From positions 1-64,000 of the forward strand of contig JAKLKD010000011.1 in assembly GCA_023150845.1 (NCBI GenBank): DNA of 64,000 nucleotides. The letters are read 5' to 3'. A program made the position numbers and the translations under genes. The notes under the pieces are model-generated. The model did not search any database. It saw only the letters and a list, made by a program, of their open reading frames with translations, and was not told the DNA's origin. This document shows, piece after piece, positions 16,463 through 27,572 of this stretch (its first letter is position 1; every line of letters begins with the position of its first letter). This DNA comes from Myxococcota bacterium. GTDB taxonomy: Bacteria > Myxococcota_A > UBA796 > CAJQPC01.

Positions 16463-18454
16463 TCAGAAGGTGGTGCCGACGCCGCCGGTCAACCCAAAGA
16501 CCGGGGAGACGCGGGAGATGTCGTCAGGGGCGCGCTGGTTGTAGGTGCCGATGAGGGAGTCCTTCGTCGCCACGGACATGCCCAGGCGGGCGTCCACGTC
16601 GATGAGGGGGCGCACCCGGTTCGTCGCCTTGATGCCGGGGATCGGCGCCTCAAGGGTGTAGCCGACGTGCAGGGTGGGCTGCACCGCCCGAGGCACGTTG
16701 GTCCAGCCGACACGCACACCGACGCGGGGCCCGAAGCCCAAGGAGGCGTCGCGGCCGAGCACCACGGCGGCGCCCCAGTAGATGTAGCGGTTCCACTGGG
16801 TGTAGTGCAGGGCCTCCTCGCCGGTCACGACGTCGGGCAGGCCGATGTCGTCGTCCTCATCCGGGGTGCCGCCGTCATCGACGCGCTCCTCTTCACGCTC
16901 CTCCTCCTCCACGACGACCAGGTCGCCGCTGTAGGGGCCCTTGTGGAGCGGGGTGTAGTAATAATCGACGTAGTAGTTGTTCTCTTCGCCGAGGTTGTAC
17001 CCAAACTCCATGCCGTAGTCGATCATCAGGCGGTTGTAGTGGCCGCGGAGCGCGACGGAGACAGGCAGGGTGGAGGCGTTGAGGTCGAGGCTTGAGCGGT
17101 CGGTGATCTCGGAGTTGATCGTCGTGTCGAGCACGGTGTTGATGTCGGACTGGCTGATCGTCGGGTCAACGGAGAGCGCGCCGCCGTTGTAGAGGATGCC
17201 GACGCTGGCCAGGGCCGCGAAACGCACGGGGAAGCCGTCGTTGCCGCCGCCGACGAGCTGCAAGGTGGCCGTGGCGCGGTCGTAGCGCCAGATCCAGAGC
17301 TTGTTGGGGTTCCCGTAGCGCGGGACGGTGATGTAGATCTCGGAGACGGGGTGCAGCTTCGCGTAGATGGCGAGGTAGGTGAGGATGTCGCCGTCGAGCT
17401 CAGGCGTACACTCGTTGGGGTGCAAGAAGAGCTGATCGATGAACTCGATGCCCATCTTCTTGCGGGCCACGTCGCGGACGAAGTAGGCCTTGTCCTCGAA
17501 CTTGTCGACCTCGAGGATCTCCGAGAGGCCGTGGCCGGTGTCCTTGCGGCGCATGTAGATGTCGGAGCGGCCCAGCGGCACGAAGTATCGGGCCTCGTCG
17601 TCCACCTCGACGGGGAGACCGTTGATCACGACCTCGTACTCCTTGTTGAAGGAGTCGAGGGTGAACTGGTTCTCCAGCTCAAAGTCCAGGGGGAACTTGG
17701 TGTAGACGCCCTGCTGGAGCTGCTGGAGGTAGAAGTTGACCTGACCGTTGAGCTCGCTGTCGGTGATCTTCGACATCAGCGAGGGGTCCTGGTAGGCCAG
17801 GGTCGCGGCGAGGTAGTGGTAATAGTTGACGAACTGCCCGCCGATGGCCTCGTAGAAGGGCGGCGCGGGGTTGTTCTGGTTCTCCGCGCAGTAGCCGATC
17901 TGCACGTAGAGCAAGAACAGGGGCTCACGCTGCTCGGGCTTCTCGATGAACCAGAGGCTATCGACCAAGGCGAGGAGCTTCTGGCCCTCGATGCCCCACT
18001 GGGCGGGGGCCATGGCGTTCCAGGGGATCTGGGAGACCCGGCTGGCCTCGGAGCGGACCACGTCCATGTTCTGGTCGGGCACCATCGCGGGCTGCTGCGC
18101 GGGCAGGAGCGTGCGGTCCGGGGCGCGTCGGCCGTTCTGGTAGAGATCGACGGAGGGGAAGAAGAGGCCGTCGGGGCGGTCGATGCGGCTGCGCACGTTG
18201 CGGCGCAGGACCTCGTCCTCGTGGTCGGCCTCGGTGTCGGGCCACTTGAGCACGAGCACGCGGGCGGCCTTGTCTTTGCGCTTCTGCGCGGCCTCCTTCT
18301 CGGCGTCGGTCATGGCCTGCTCTTCTTCGGCCTTGTCCTTCTTCTCTGCGGGCTCCAGCGCGTCCAGCGCTGCGGGGCCTTGAGGCGTCCCCGCTTGAGC
18401 TGGCCAGGCCGTGACCACCGTCACGAGCAGCATTCCGAGCACTTGTCGCAGCAT
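16463..18454 (-). CDS. Secreted beta-rich protein, possible outer-membrane barrel
   Basis: A 663-residue exported protein from ATG 18454 (MLRQVLGMLLVTVVTAWPAQ, signal peptide); GGAG lies 8 bases upstream. The sequence continues with a Lys/Glu-rich stretch (PAEKKDKAEEEQAMTDAEKE) and a long mixed domain with Tyr-rich parts (YYHYLAATLAYQ). An acidic linker near residues 510-540 precedes a C-terminal set of alternating strands (YIYWGAAVVLGRDASLGFG, HVGYTLEAPIPG) ending in GVGTTF, a terminal Phe typical of barrel proteins. The protein could be an outer-membrane structural or sensing component. A longer in-frame start at 18541 has no signal peptide and is not preferred. Confidence 0.75.
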   Translation of the reverse strand: MLRQVLGMLLVTVVTAWPAQAGTPQGPAALDALEPAEKKDKAEEEQAMTDAEKEAAQKRKDKAARVLVLKWPDTEADHEDEVLRRNVRSRIDRPDGLFFPSVDLYQNGRRAPDRTLLPAQQPAMVPDQNMDVVRSEASRVSQIPWNAMAPAQWGIEGQKLLALVDSLWFIEKPEQREPLFLLYVQIGYCAENQNNPAPPFYEAIGGQFVNYYHYLAATLAYQDPSLMSKITDSELNGQVNFYLQQLQQGVYTKFPLDFELENQFTLDSFNKEYEVVINGLPVEVDDEARYFVPLGRSDIYMRRKDTGHGLSEILEVDKFEDKAYFVRDVARKKMGIEFIDQLFLHPNECTPELDGDILTYLAIYAKLHPVSEIYITVPRYGNPNKLWIWRYDRATATLQLVGGGNDGFPVRFAALASVGILYNGGALSVDPTISQSDINTVLDTTINSEITDRSSLDLNASTLPVSVALRGHYNRLMIDYGMEFGYNLGEENNYYVDYYYTPLHKGPYSGDLVVVEEEEREEERVDDGGTPDEDDDIGLPDVVTGEEALHYTQWNRYIYWGAAVVLGRDASLGFGPRVGVRVGWTNVPRAVQPTLHVGYTLEAPIPGIKATNRVRPLIDVDARLGMSVATKDSLIGTYNQRAPDDISRVSPVFGLTGGVGTTF

Positions 18455-18504
18455 CAGAGTCTCCGAAGGAGGGGGCGCCGCCCGGTCCTGGGCGACGGAG
18501 TCAG

Positions 18505-20667
<2,163 letters not shown>

Positions 20668-20739
20668 CCCGTCCAGGGCAAGTGACGCGCGAAGCTCACG
20701 GACAGCCCCAGCTTGCAGGCGCCCGCCGTCTTAAGAACT

Positions 20740-22233
20740 TTAACCTGCTCCCGGCGGCGGCGCGCCGGGGCCTCCGCCCGCGGGGGGCTTCGGCTTCACC
20801 CGTCGGGTTCGGCCAAAGAGCGCGCGGCGCGTGTTGAACCCGGCCGCCCCGAGGTAGGCGACGGAGATGAGGATCCCGAGGATCGGCATGACCACCGCGG
20901 CGCTCGCGCGGAGCGGCGTCGGGCGCGCCCAGCCCGACTCGTCGGGGGTGCCCGTCGGCGCGTCGAACCACGGCGAGGGGTAGAGCATGAGCTTCGCCTC
21001 GGCGGTGGCGAAGGCCACGAGGCGCAGCTTCGACTCAAAGGCGCGCCGCAGGTAGAACTGGTCCACGGCGTAGCGCAGCTCAAACCACTCAAAACGCTCG
21101 GCGGCCGCGCCCTGGAAGGCCTTGCCCAGGCCCTCGACGTCTTGGCGGATGTAGGAGAAGCCGCCGCCGTGGAAGGCGATCCACTCCAGGCTGGCGTTGT
21201 CGATGCCGATGGTCTCCAGAGAGCCGTCGATGCGGTTGGTGACGTATTTGCCGCAGAGCTTGCCCGGGTCCACGTCAACGACGGTGCGCTTGAGGGAGTC
21301 CTCAATCGTCTTGCGGGGCCGGATGGGCCGCCCGAGGCCGACGGAGAACACCGTGGGGCGCAGATCGAGCTCGACGCCTTCGCCGGTGCGGCGCTCACGG
21401 AGGTTCTTGAGCAGGCGGGAGAGGCGCACGGCGTTGTCGCCGCAGGTGTCCGCGCTGCTCAAGTTGTTGAAGCCGTCGGTGAGCACGATGATCGTCGGGC
21501 TCGCGTCGTTCAGCGTGAGGAACTTCTTGACCTCCTCGTTCTGGAGCAGCTCCCCGGTCGCGTAGTCCACGGCGTCGTAGAGGTGGGTGTAGCCGCCTTG
21601 GGGCTGCAGCGACTCCCGCACGAGCGTCTTGTAGCGCTTCTGGTTCTTGAGGATCTCGACCCCGGGCGTGCCGATGGGGGTCGGCTTGCCCGCGGTGAAG
21701 TTGAGCAGGACGACCGCCGACTTCACCTCCTCGGGGAAGAAGCCCTTCACGACGTCTTTGTCGAGGAGCGCCTCCTTCACCTTGGACATGCGGGTCATGC
21801 CCTGGGCGTCTTGTTCGTTCATCGAGCCCGAGGCGTCGATGACGAGGATGAAGAGCTGGGGCGTCCGCACGGGGTTGTGCGGGATGATCTCCACCTTCAT
21901 CGGCGGCTGGTCCGGGCTCACCCGGGCGCCCATGTGGTAGACCTCCAAGAACTCCGAGGTGAGCGGCACCTCAAACTGCGTGGAGTCGTAGCGGAAGTCG
22001 AAGGCGAGGCGCACCTGGCCCGAGGCGCGGTCCACATAGGGCAGGCAGTCCTTCATCTCGGACTCCTTCACCCCGGCGTCAACGCACTGGCCCTTCTCGG
22101 TGAAGATGCGCAGCTCGAGGTCGGTGCCCTCGACCTGCTCCACGCCCCCCACCCGCAGGGTGGTGTTGGGGATGTGGATGATGTCTTCCGAGCAGCTCGT
22201 GAGCAGGCCCCACAGGGCCAACGACGTGAACAT
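20740..22233 (-). CDS. von Willebrand A domain lipoprotein
   Basis: A 497-residue protein. MFTSLALWGLLTSC is a short signal peptide with the lipobox LTSC. A vWA domain (about residues 120-330) has the MIDAS motif VIDASGSMNE, then TDGFNN for the fourth ligand region. A C-terminal transmembrane segment (ASAAVVMPILGILISVAYLG) precedes a basic tail (RRALFGRTRR) and a Pro/Gly-rich end. The topology with both a lipid anchor and a C-terminal helix is unusual. The start overlaps the stop of the upstream membrane gene in TGATG, so the two are translationally coupled. A metal-dependent adhesion or scaffold role at the cell envelope is likely. Confidence 0.85.
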   Translation of the reverse strand: MFTSLALWGLLTSCSEDIIHIPNTTLRVGGVEQVEGTDLELRIFTEKGQCVDAGVKESEMKDCLPYVDRASGQVRLAFDFRYDSTQFEVPLTSEFLEVYHMGARVSPDQPPMKVEIIPHNPVRTPQLFILVIDASGSMNEQDAQGMTRMSKVKEALLDKDVVKGFFPEEVKSAVVLLNFTAGKPTPIGTPGVEILKNQKRYKTLVRESLQPQGGYTHLYDAVDYATGELLQNEEVKKFLTLNDASPTIIVLTDGFNNLSSADTCGDNAVRLSRLLKNLRERRTGEGVELDLRPTVFSVGLGRPIRPRKTIEDSLKRTVVDVDPGKLCGKYVTNRIDGSLETIGIDNASLEWIAFHGGGFSYIRQDVEGLGKAFQGAAAERFEWFELRYAVDQFYLRRAFESKLRLVAFATAEAKLMLYPSPWFDAPTGTPDESGWARPTPLRASAAVVMPILGILISVAYLGAAGFNTRRALFGRTRRVKPKPPAGGGPGAPPPGAG

Positions 22234-23237
22234 CAGCGCTCCTCCCTGGGGAGCATGATGAACTCCAAGGTCGTCGCCTCGTCGCCTTGGCCGAGCACCA
22301 CGCGGTCGCCGGAGCTGAGCCGCGTCTCGAGCGGCGCGGGGCGGCGCGGGTCGTAGCGCAGGTCGATGCGCTCCAAGAAGCGGCGCACGACCGTCGGCTG
22401 CAGGGTGAGGCCGCGGGCCTTGTAGCGCTGCTCGCCGTCTACGGCGACGGAGAGGTGCAGCTCCATCACCTGGCCATTCGCGTTCAGCCAGAGGTCGAGG
22501 CCACGGGGGAAGTGCCCGACGAAGCGCTCCTTCGGGCTGCGGTCCATGGCGTCCACGGGGATACGCAGGCCGTAGCGGCTCGGCGAGAGCACCCGCAGCC
22601 AGCCCGCGTAGAGCTCATCGGGGATGCCCCAGGCCAAGACGCCGTAGCCGAAGCCCCAGGTGAACGCCCCCAAGGCGCTGGCGAGGTAGAGGTCGTAGTA
22701 GATCGTGAAGTTGCAGAGGTGCCAGACCGCGCCACCAAACAGCCCCGCCGCGGCGCCGGAGAGGAGCTGGGTGACGCCGCCCTTAAACTTCCGGGTGACC
22801 AGGGGGCCGAGCGCCGAGCCGAGCCCGGCGATCACGAAGCCGCCGAGGCGGTAGCGTAAGGAGACGAGGGCCGAGTCCGTCGAGTCGGGCACCGCGCCGA
22901 AGAGCGCCGGGCCGAGCGCGAAGGTCCACAGCCAGTAACCCAAGAACCCGACGCCGAAGCTGATGCCCGCGGCGGTCAGAGTGAGCGCGAGGCGGCTCGG
23001 CAAGGCGCGGCGGCGGAGGCTGCCTTCAGCCAAGGTGGCGGCGCCGCCGATCATCCCGGAGCTGGTCGCGAGGTACAGCGCGCCGTCCCACTCCAGCGAC
23101 CAGAACGGCCCGATGAGCGTGAACCAGCTCATGACGAACCACCACGCGAGCAGGCCCGCCGCCCCCGTGATGAGGGCGACCTGCAGGTGGCGTTGCCAGG
23201 TGTAGGGGACGAGGAAGATGTTCAACTGGACCTCCAC
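22233..23237 (-). CDS. Polytopic membrane protein with FHA-like C-terminal domain
   Basis: A 334-residue protein with about six hydrophobic segments in residues 20-215 (LQVALITGAAGLLAWWFVMS, ISFGVGFLGYWLWTFAL, GFVIAGLGSALGPLV). The C-terminal 80 residues form a cytoplasmic domain with strands and the pattern LETRLSSGDRVVLGQGDEAT, which resembles an FHA or regulatory fold; FHA domains bind phosphothreonine. It starts at GTG 23237 with AGAGGTGGAGG around the start. It lies between the vWA lipoprotein and the divergent FHA protein, with the kinase downstream. The FHA assignment is tentative and no conserved phosphate-binding residue set can be verified by eye. Confidence 0.7.
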   Translation of the reverse strand: MEVQLNIFLVPYTWQRHLQVALITGAAGLLAWWFVMSWFTLIGPFWSLEWDGALYLATSSGMIGGAATLAEGSLRRRALPSRLALTLTAAGISFGVGFLGYWLWTFALGPALFGAVPDSTDSALVSLRYRLGGFVIAGLGSALGPLVTRKFKGGVTQLLSGAAAGLFGGAVWHLCNFTIYYDLYLASALGAFTWGFGYGVLAWGIPDELYAGWLRVLSPSRYGLRIPVDAMDRSPKERFVGHFPRGLDLWLNANGQVMELHLSVAVDGEQRYKARGLTLQPTVVRRFLERIDLRYDPRRPAPLETRLSSGDRVVLGQGDEATTLEFIMLPREER

Positions 23238-23390
23238 CTCTTTGGGAGCGTCGCGCCGGGAGGATCATACAAGCTTCGTGGGCCCAGGGCGAGTGGGGCC
23301 GCCCCGATCTCCTCCTTGAGGCGCCCCGAGGCGCGCGCTCGCCGCCCACGAATCGCCGGGGGCTGCTATGATCCCGCACGCGGAGGATGT

Positions 23391-25064
23391 ATGGCCGAAG
23401 ATCTGGCGCTCTACCTCAGGCTCGCCCCCGAGTTCGGCGGCACACGCTTCGGGCCCTTTGAGGGCGCTGAAGTGCGCCTGGGCTCGGACCAGTCGAACAA
23501 CGAGATCGTGCTCCCTGAAGCCTTAGGCGTGGCGCCGGCGCATGTTCGTATCTACCGCCAGGCCGACATGGGCATCATCGTCGCGCCCGTGGACCGCACC
23601 GCCGCGGTCTACGTCTGGCAAGGAAACGCGACCAAACCCAAGCAGATCAACACCCCCGTCGCCACCCGCGCCGGGGACTCCTTCGCGCTCGTCACCGCCC
23701 AGGGCCCGCGCTTCTTCATCGAGATCGACAAGCTGCCCGAAGAGGTCGTGAAGAAGCGGGAGCAAGAGAAGAAGTTCAACCCCGCCCGGCGCCGCCTCTC
23801 CGCCGAGGCCTTCAAGCAGGAAGGAAAACGCCAGGCCCTCACCTCGGTGCTCAGCACGGGCATCGGCCAGATGGCCCAGCGCGCCTACGTCTTCGTCGTC
23901 TCCGGCGCGATCTTCCAGCCTCGAAACATCATCATGCTGTTCGGGATCGCGGGGGGCTACATCTTCGGCGGCGTGCAGAGCTGCCGCATGGCCGGGGTGA
24001 AGTCCGAGCTCGACAGCACGAAGGCCGAGCTCGACAACAAGGGGAAGGAGGTGAGCGTCCTCAAGGACATCTCCAACACCAACTCCGCCGACCTCAAGTT
24101 CTCCCAGCTCGTGCTCCAGGTGACCGGCGCGACCGCCTTGGCCTCGGCGCTTGACGAAGATCAGGCCATGGCCGCCGCGGTCAAAGAGAAGGCCGCGCTC
24201 ATCGCCCAGTCCTCCAAAGACTACGAGTGGCTGATCAACCCCAAGAAGGGCGCGGCGCGCGCAGGCAACTTCGCGCGAATCCGCGAGGCCGCCTTGGAGG
24301 AGTCGGAGTTTGACCCCGACACCGCGAAGCTCATCCCCTGGCTCGCCGCGGTGACCGACCTCTCCCAAGAGGGCTGGACCTCGATCAACGACTCCAACGC
24401 CGAGCAGGTCTGCGGCCGCGGGCCCATGGCGATCACCTACCGGCAGGCGATCAACTTCGGGCTCACCCCGGTGCTGGACGCCTACCTCAAGGGCAGCCTC
24501 GCGGACTACGACGGCGAGGGCTCCCGGGCCCTGCGCGCCGAGGCCCTGCGCGCGACGGCGAAGGCCGCGGGCATCGCCGCCCCGTCGGAGCTGGAGGGCG
24601 AGTTTGAGACCCAGATCAACCTCATGCGCACCGGCCGCGAGGCCTGCCTGGCCCTGACCGGCGGCGACGACAAACGTGACAACGTCGGCGTGCTCATCCG
24701 CACCCTCGCCCGTCACCTCGGCGCGAGCGCCGACTTTGTGCCCGCCTCGGGCAAAGCCCACGCCGTCACGGCGCGCATCGCGAAGTTCTTCGCCGCCGAC
24801 ATCGACACCGTCGTCTTCTCCGAGAAGCGCAGCTCCGGCCTCGACCTCAACCGGGGCCCCGTCGGCGCCTCCTTGGGCCAGATGGGCCCCCAAGGCGCCT
24901 GGGTGAAGGACCGCGCGGCGGAGACCATCGCCCGCTCGACGGTGCTGCCCTGCCAGGCCGTGCTCAAGTACGGCGAGAACCCCGCCGTGGCGGCGACCTT
25001 CGGCGACGCCTTGCCCTCGCCGGTCTACTGCCTGATCCTCGACTGGAAGCTGCGCAACGAGTGA
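23391..25064 (+). CDS. FHA-domain coiled-coil membrane protein
   Basis: A 557-residue protein. Residues about 15-110 are an FHA-like fold (GTRFGPFEGAEVRLGSDQSN, an IVLPEALGVAPAHVRIYR stretch with the usual Gly, Ser, Asn and His region). A transmembrane segment near residues 180-200 (IIMLFGIAGGYIFGGV) follows, and the remaining 350 residues are helical with coiled-coil character (SELDSTKAELDNKGKEVSVL) and a final mixed domain rich in Ala/Leu. ATG 23391 has GGAGG upstream. It is divergent from the FHA-like membrane protein and shares the control region with it. The likely function is phosphothreonine-dependent scaffolding with the nearby kinase. Confidence 0.85.
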   Translation: MAEDLALYLRLAPEFGGTRFGPFEGAEVRLGSDQSNNEIVLPEALGVAPAHVRIYRQADMGIIVAPVDRTAAVYVWQGNATKPKQINTPVATRAGDSFALVTAQGPRFFIEIDKLPEEVVKKREQEKKFNPARRRLSAEAFKQEGKRQALTSVLSTGIGQMAQRAYVFVVSGAIFQPRNIIMLFGIAGGYIFGGVQSCRMAGVKSELDSTKAELDNKGKEVSVLKDISNTNSADLKFSQLVLQVTGATALASALDEDQAMAAAVKEKAALIAQSSKDYEWLINPKKGAARAGNFARIREAALEESEFDPDTAKLIPWLAAVTDLSQEGWTSINDSNAEQVCGRGPMAITYRQAINFGLTPVLDAYLKGSLADYDGEGSRALRAEALRATAKAAGIAAPSELEGEFETQINLMRTGREACLALTGGDDKRDNVGVLIRTLARHLGASADFVPASGKAHAVTARIAKFFAADIDTVVFSEKRSSGLDLNRGPVGASLGQMGPQGAWVKDRAAETIARSTVLPCQAVLKYGENPAVAATFGDALPSPVYCLILDWKLRNE

Positions 25065-25072
25065 GGCGTGGC

Positions 25073-25363
25073 TCAGCGGCGCTGGCGGCGAAGCCCCACG
25101 AGGAGCAGGCCGACGGCGCCCGCGCCGAGGCCAACGAGAGAGGGCGGCGTCGAGGCGCAGCCCTGGCAGCCGCCGACCTCACCGGCCAAACCCGCGGCGC
25201 CCTTCTCGTCGCCGGTGCTCCCGGAGTCTTCGGTGGCGCTGTCCTGGCCGCCGGAGTCTTGGGACGAGGTGTCCTCGTGCGCGCTGTCAATCGTCGCGTC
25301 TTGGGCGCGCGCGAGGGGGCTAAGCGTCAAGATCCACAGGGCGAAGACGGCGGCGCGGGTCAT
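25073..25363 (-). CDS. Small surface protein with MYXO-CTERM-like sorting tail
   Basis: A 96-residue protein: signal peptide (MTRAAVFALWILTLSPLARA), a short Asp/Ser/Thr-rich middle (DTSSQDSGGQDSATEDS), then CQGCAST and a single hydrophobic helix (LVGLGAGAVGLLLVGL) followed by RRQRR. The Cys pair, transmembrane helix and Arg tail match C-terminal sorting tags such as MYXO-CTERM that mark surface proteins for processing and lipidation in Myxococcota. The ATG is at 25363 with GGAGG within 10 bases upstream. The protein is so short that it may be a small adhesin or decoy. Confidence 0.65.
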   Translation of the reverse strand: MTRAAVFALWILTLSPLARAQDATIDSAHEDTSSQDSGGQDSATEDSGSTGDEKGAAGLAGEVGGCQGCASTPPSLVGLGAGAVGLLLVGLRRQRR

Positions 25364-25432
25364 CAGAACCTCCGACGCACCCCTAACCGGGCCCGGGCTT
25401 TCTTGCGCGGGCTCGTATGAACACGCGGCGCG

Positions 25433-25456
25433 CTTGGCGAAGCCGGGTTCGCCAAG
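25433..25456. promoter_or_regulatory. Perfect inverted repeat between divergent genes
   Basis: CTTGGCGAA at 25433-25441 and TTCGCCAAG at 25448-25456 form perfect 9-base arms around a 6-base loop. It lies in the 162-base gap between the divergent genes at 25073-25363 and 25526-26296. The symmetry fits an operator for a dimeric repressor, or an mRNA hairpin for the + strand gene. No matching second copy was seen in the window. Confidence 0.4.
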
Positions 25457-25525
25457 ATAAAGGGCATCGAACGCGCCTCGGCCCCCCCCGCTGACGCGAC
25501 GATGGCTCCGGAGAGCAAACAAGAC

Positions 25526-26296
25526 ATGGCCACGCAGACGCAGACCACCGCGAAGGAGGCTCGCCTCTCGGCGCGCTCTGAGCAGGATTTCGCTGACCTC
25601 ATCGCCCAGGTGCTCATCGACGAGCGCGACGCCGACAAGGTCGTCGACTTCCTCACGAAGCTGAACGTGCCCAAGGCCTTCGATCCGGGCACGGAGCTGG
25701 TCATCAAGCCCGAAGGCATCACCTCGGCCTCGGACTTCGACGTGGAGACCGAGATCTCCAACGGCTTCGTGAAGTTCACGGACCGCCACGTACGGAAGCT
25801 CAAGTGGCACGTCTCGCACCCCGCCCTCGACGGCGTGGAGCAGGTCATCGTGCTCTACCGCTCCGTCGGGTACATCGCGCAGCTCCGCATCTCGCGCATC
25901 CTGCACCTCCTCAAGGCGCGGGAGACCCTGACCACCTTCGAGTGGGGCATGGCGCGTGAGCTGCTCAACCGCACCTACCGCGACTTCCGCCAGGCCACGA
26001 GCATCGTGACCCAGGCCTGGCTCGACGCCCTCAAGGAGTCGAACGACCCCGAGGCCGTCAAGGTCGCCCTCACCCCCCTGCCCCAGATCATCCGCAACCA
26101 GTCGAACGTGCTGGCGGAGCTCCGTGAGCAGCTTGAGCGCGCCCGGCTCACCCTCGCGGTGAAGCCCGACGGTTACCCCCCGGTGCGCCCGCCGCGCTAC
26201 TTCGGCGGCGACCTCCTGGACAGCGCCTCCTGGAAGCACTTCTGGGGTGAGGTCCACATCATGGCCGACAACCTCAACCAGCACGTCCTGAACTGA
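25526..26296 (+). CDS. Unknown cytosolic helical protein
   Basis: A 256-residue protein starting MATQTQTTAKEARLSARSEQ at ATG 25526; an in-frame ATG at 25502 adds eight residues. The sequence is mixed helical and strand with several Trp/His positions (HVRKLKWHVSHPALDGVEQV, VIVLYRSVGYIAQLRISRIL, FEWGMARELLNRTYRDFRQA). No signal peptide or membrane segment. A conserved-looking C-terminal part (SWKHFWGEVHIMADNLNQHV) suggests a folded domain. No family recognised. It is divergent from a surface protein and is followed by the heavy-metal domain gene on the same strand. Confidence 0.75.
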   Translation: MATQTQTTAKEARLSARSEQDFADLIAQVLIDERDADKVVDFLTKLNVPKAFDPGTELVIKPEGITSASDFDVETEISNGFVKFTDRHVRKLKWHVSHPALDGVEQVIVLYRSVGYIAQLRISRILHLLKARETLTTFEWGMARELLNRTYRDFRQATSIVTQAWLDALKESNDPEAVKVALTPLPQIIRNQSNVLAELREQLERARLTLAVKPDGYPPVRPPRYFGGDLLDSASWKHFWGEVHIMADNLNQHVLN

Positions 26297-26337
26297 TCGC
26301 CCCGCGGCGCTCGGCTCAGGCGCGCCTCGGAGCGCCT

Positions 26338-26553
26338 GTGTCTACTGTGCTCACCTTGCCTGTTGAGGGCATGACCTGCGGCGGCTGCGCGAGCTCCGTG
26401 CGCCGCGTGCTCGCTGAAGATGAGGCGGTGCTGGAGGTCCTGGAGGTGAGCGTCGCCGATCGCCGCGCGAGCCTCCGGGTGGACGAGGCGCGCCTCGACC
26501 GCGCGCGCCTCACCCAGCGCATCGAGGACGCCGGGTTCAGCGTCCCCGCCTGA
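26338..26553 (+). CDS. Heavy-metal-associated (HMA/CopZ-like) domain protein
   Basis: A 71-residue stand-alone HMA domain: VLTLPVEGMTCGGCASSVRR carries the CxxC metal site (Cys14 and Cys17), and the remainder forms the usual beta-alpha-beta pattern with DARVDxxxxLDRARLTQRIEDAGFSV character. Such proteins bind Cu(I) and deliver it to ATPases. No copper ATPase or copper regulator is nearby. It starts at GTG 26338 with GGAG in front. Could also bind another soft metal. Confidence 0.9.
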   Translation: MSTVLTLPVEGMTCGGCASSVRRVLAEDEAVLEVLEVSVADRRASLRVDEARLDRARLTQRIEDAGFSVPA

Positions 26554-26561
26554 GCCGCCGC

Positions 26562-27572
26562 TCAGGGCAGGTCGCGCCCCAGACGAAAGCCCCGCAGGGG
26601 CGAGCGGTGGTGCGGCAGGTTGTGGTTGCGGCGCGGCAGCCGACAGAGGCGCTCGGAGCCGTCCCAGCGCCCGCCGCGGTACGCCCGCGGCTGATCGTCC
26701 TCCCCTTGGGGCGGCCTCAGCGCGCGGCCCGTGGCGTCGACGAGGGGCCCCTCTTGGCGCCAAGGATCGGCGAGCCACTCCTCGACGTTGCCCGCGAGGT
26801 GGCGCACGCCGTAGGGGCTCTCATCGACGGGGAAGTCGCTCATGCGCCCGGGGAGCTCACGGCCGAGGCGGCTCTGACGCATGCAGCAGTAGGTGGGGTC
26901 GAGCCAGTCACCCCAAGGGAAGACCCGGCCATCGACGCCGCGGCCCGCCTTCTCCCACTCCAGCTCGGTGAGCAGGCGGGTGAGCACGCCGTCTCGGGCG
27001 GCGCGCCAGCGGGCGAAGGCCCGGGCGCAGGCCCAGCTCACGAACAGCGCGGGCCAGTCGGGCAGCCAGATGTCGCCGTCTTGGTCGGGGCCGAGCTCAA
27101 AGTGTCCCTTGCTGTCGCGGTAGACGAGCAAGGCGCCGTCCGGGGCGTCTACGCCGCGGCGCTCCCGAGGCGCCCAGCGTAAGGCGGCCTCCTCTTGCCC
27201 CTGATCGACGAGGTCGTTGAGGAACTCAAGGTAATCGGCGTTCGTCGTCGGGAACCGGTCGATGATGAAGCCGTCCACCCAGACCGGGGCGAGGGCCGGG
27301 CTGTCGGGGTTCATCTCGTCGCCGCCGGCCAAGAACCAGCCGCTCGGGACGTACCGCTCCCAGGCGCTCAGGGCGCCGGATGGGGGCAGCCAGATCGGGG
27401 TCGGCGCGGAGTCCCCCGGCGCCACGCCGTCCCAGCGGCCCTGGCGGCTGATGCGCACGGGGTAACAGACCTCCTCGTGGCCCTCGGCGCGCACCCGGAG
27501 GAGGTAGCTCCCCATGGGCAGCCGGTGGTTGAGGATCGGCGTCTCGCCGAGCTCATCGACGGGCTCGGGCAC
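26562..27572 (-). CDS. FGE/SUMF1-like domain, probable displaced C-terminus of adjacent kinase
   Basis: A 336-residue frame from GTG 27572. Residues 1-75 (opening [20 protein letters not shown], then [11 protein letters not shown]) are a PEGA-like segment that in myxobacterial kinases follows the kinase domain. Residues about 90-330 are a formylglycine-generating-enzyme-like domain ([62 protein letters not shown]). The upstream kinase gene ends 20 bases inside this frame and no ribosome site precedes the GTG. In relatives kinase and FGE-like parts form one chain, so this is likely a split or frameshifted fusion. Domain identity is good; independent translation is uncertain. Confidence 0.75.
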   Translation of the reverse strand: MPEPVDELGETPILNHRLPMGSYLLRVRAEGHEEVCYPVRISRQGRWDGVAPGDSAPTPIWLPPSGALSAWERYVPSGWFLAGGDEMNPDSPALAPVWVDGFIIDRFPTTNADYLEFLNDLVDQGQEEAALRWAPRERRGVDAPDGALLVYRDSKGHFELGPDQDGDIWLPDWPALFVSWACARAFARWRAARDGVLTRLLTELEWEKAGRGVDGRVFPWGDWLDPTYCCMRQSRLGRELPGRMSDFPVDESPYGVRHLAGNVEEWLADPWRQEGPLVDATGRALRPPQGEDDQPRAYRGGRWDGSERLCRLPRRNHNLPHHRSPLRGFRLGRDLP

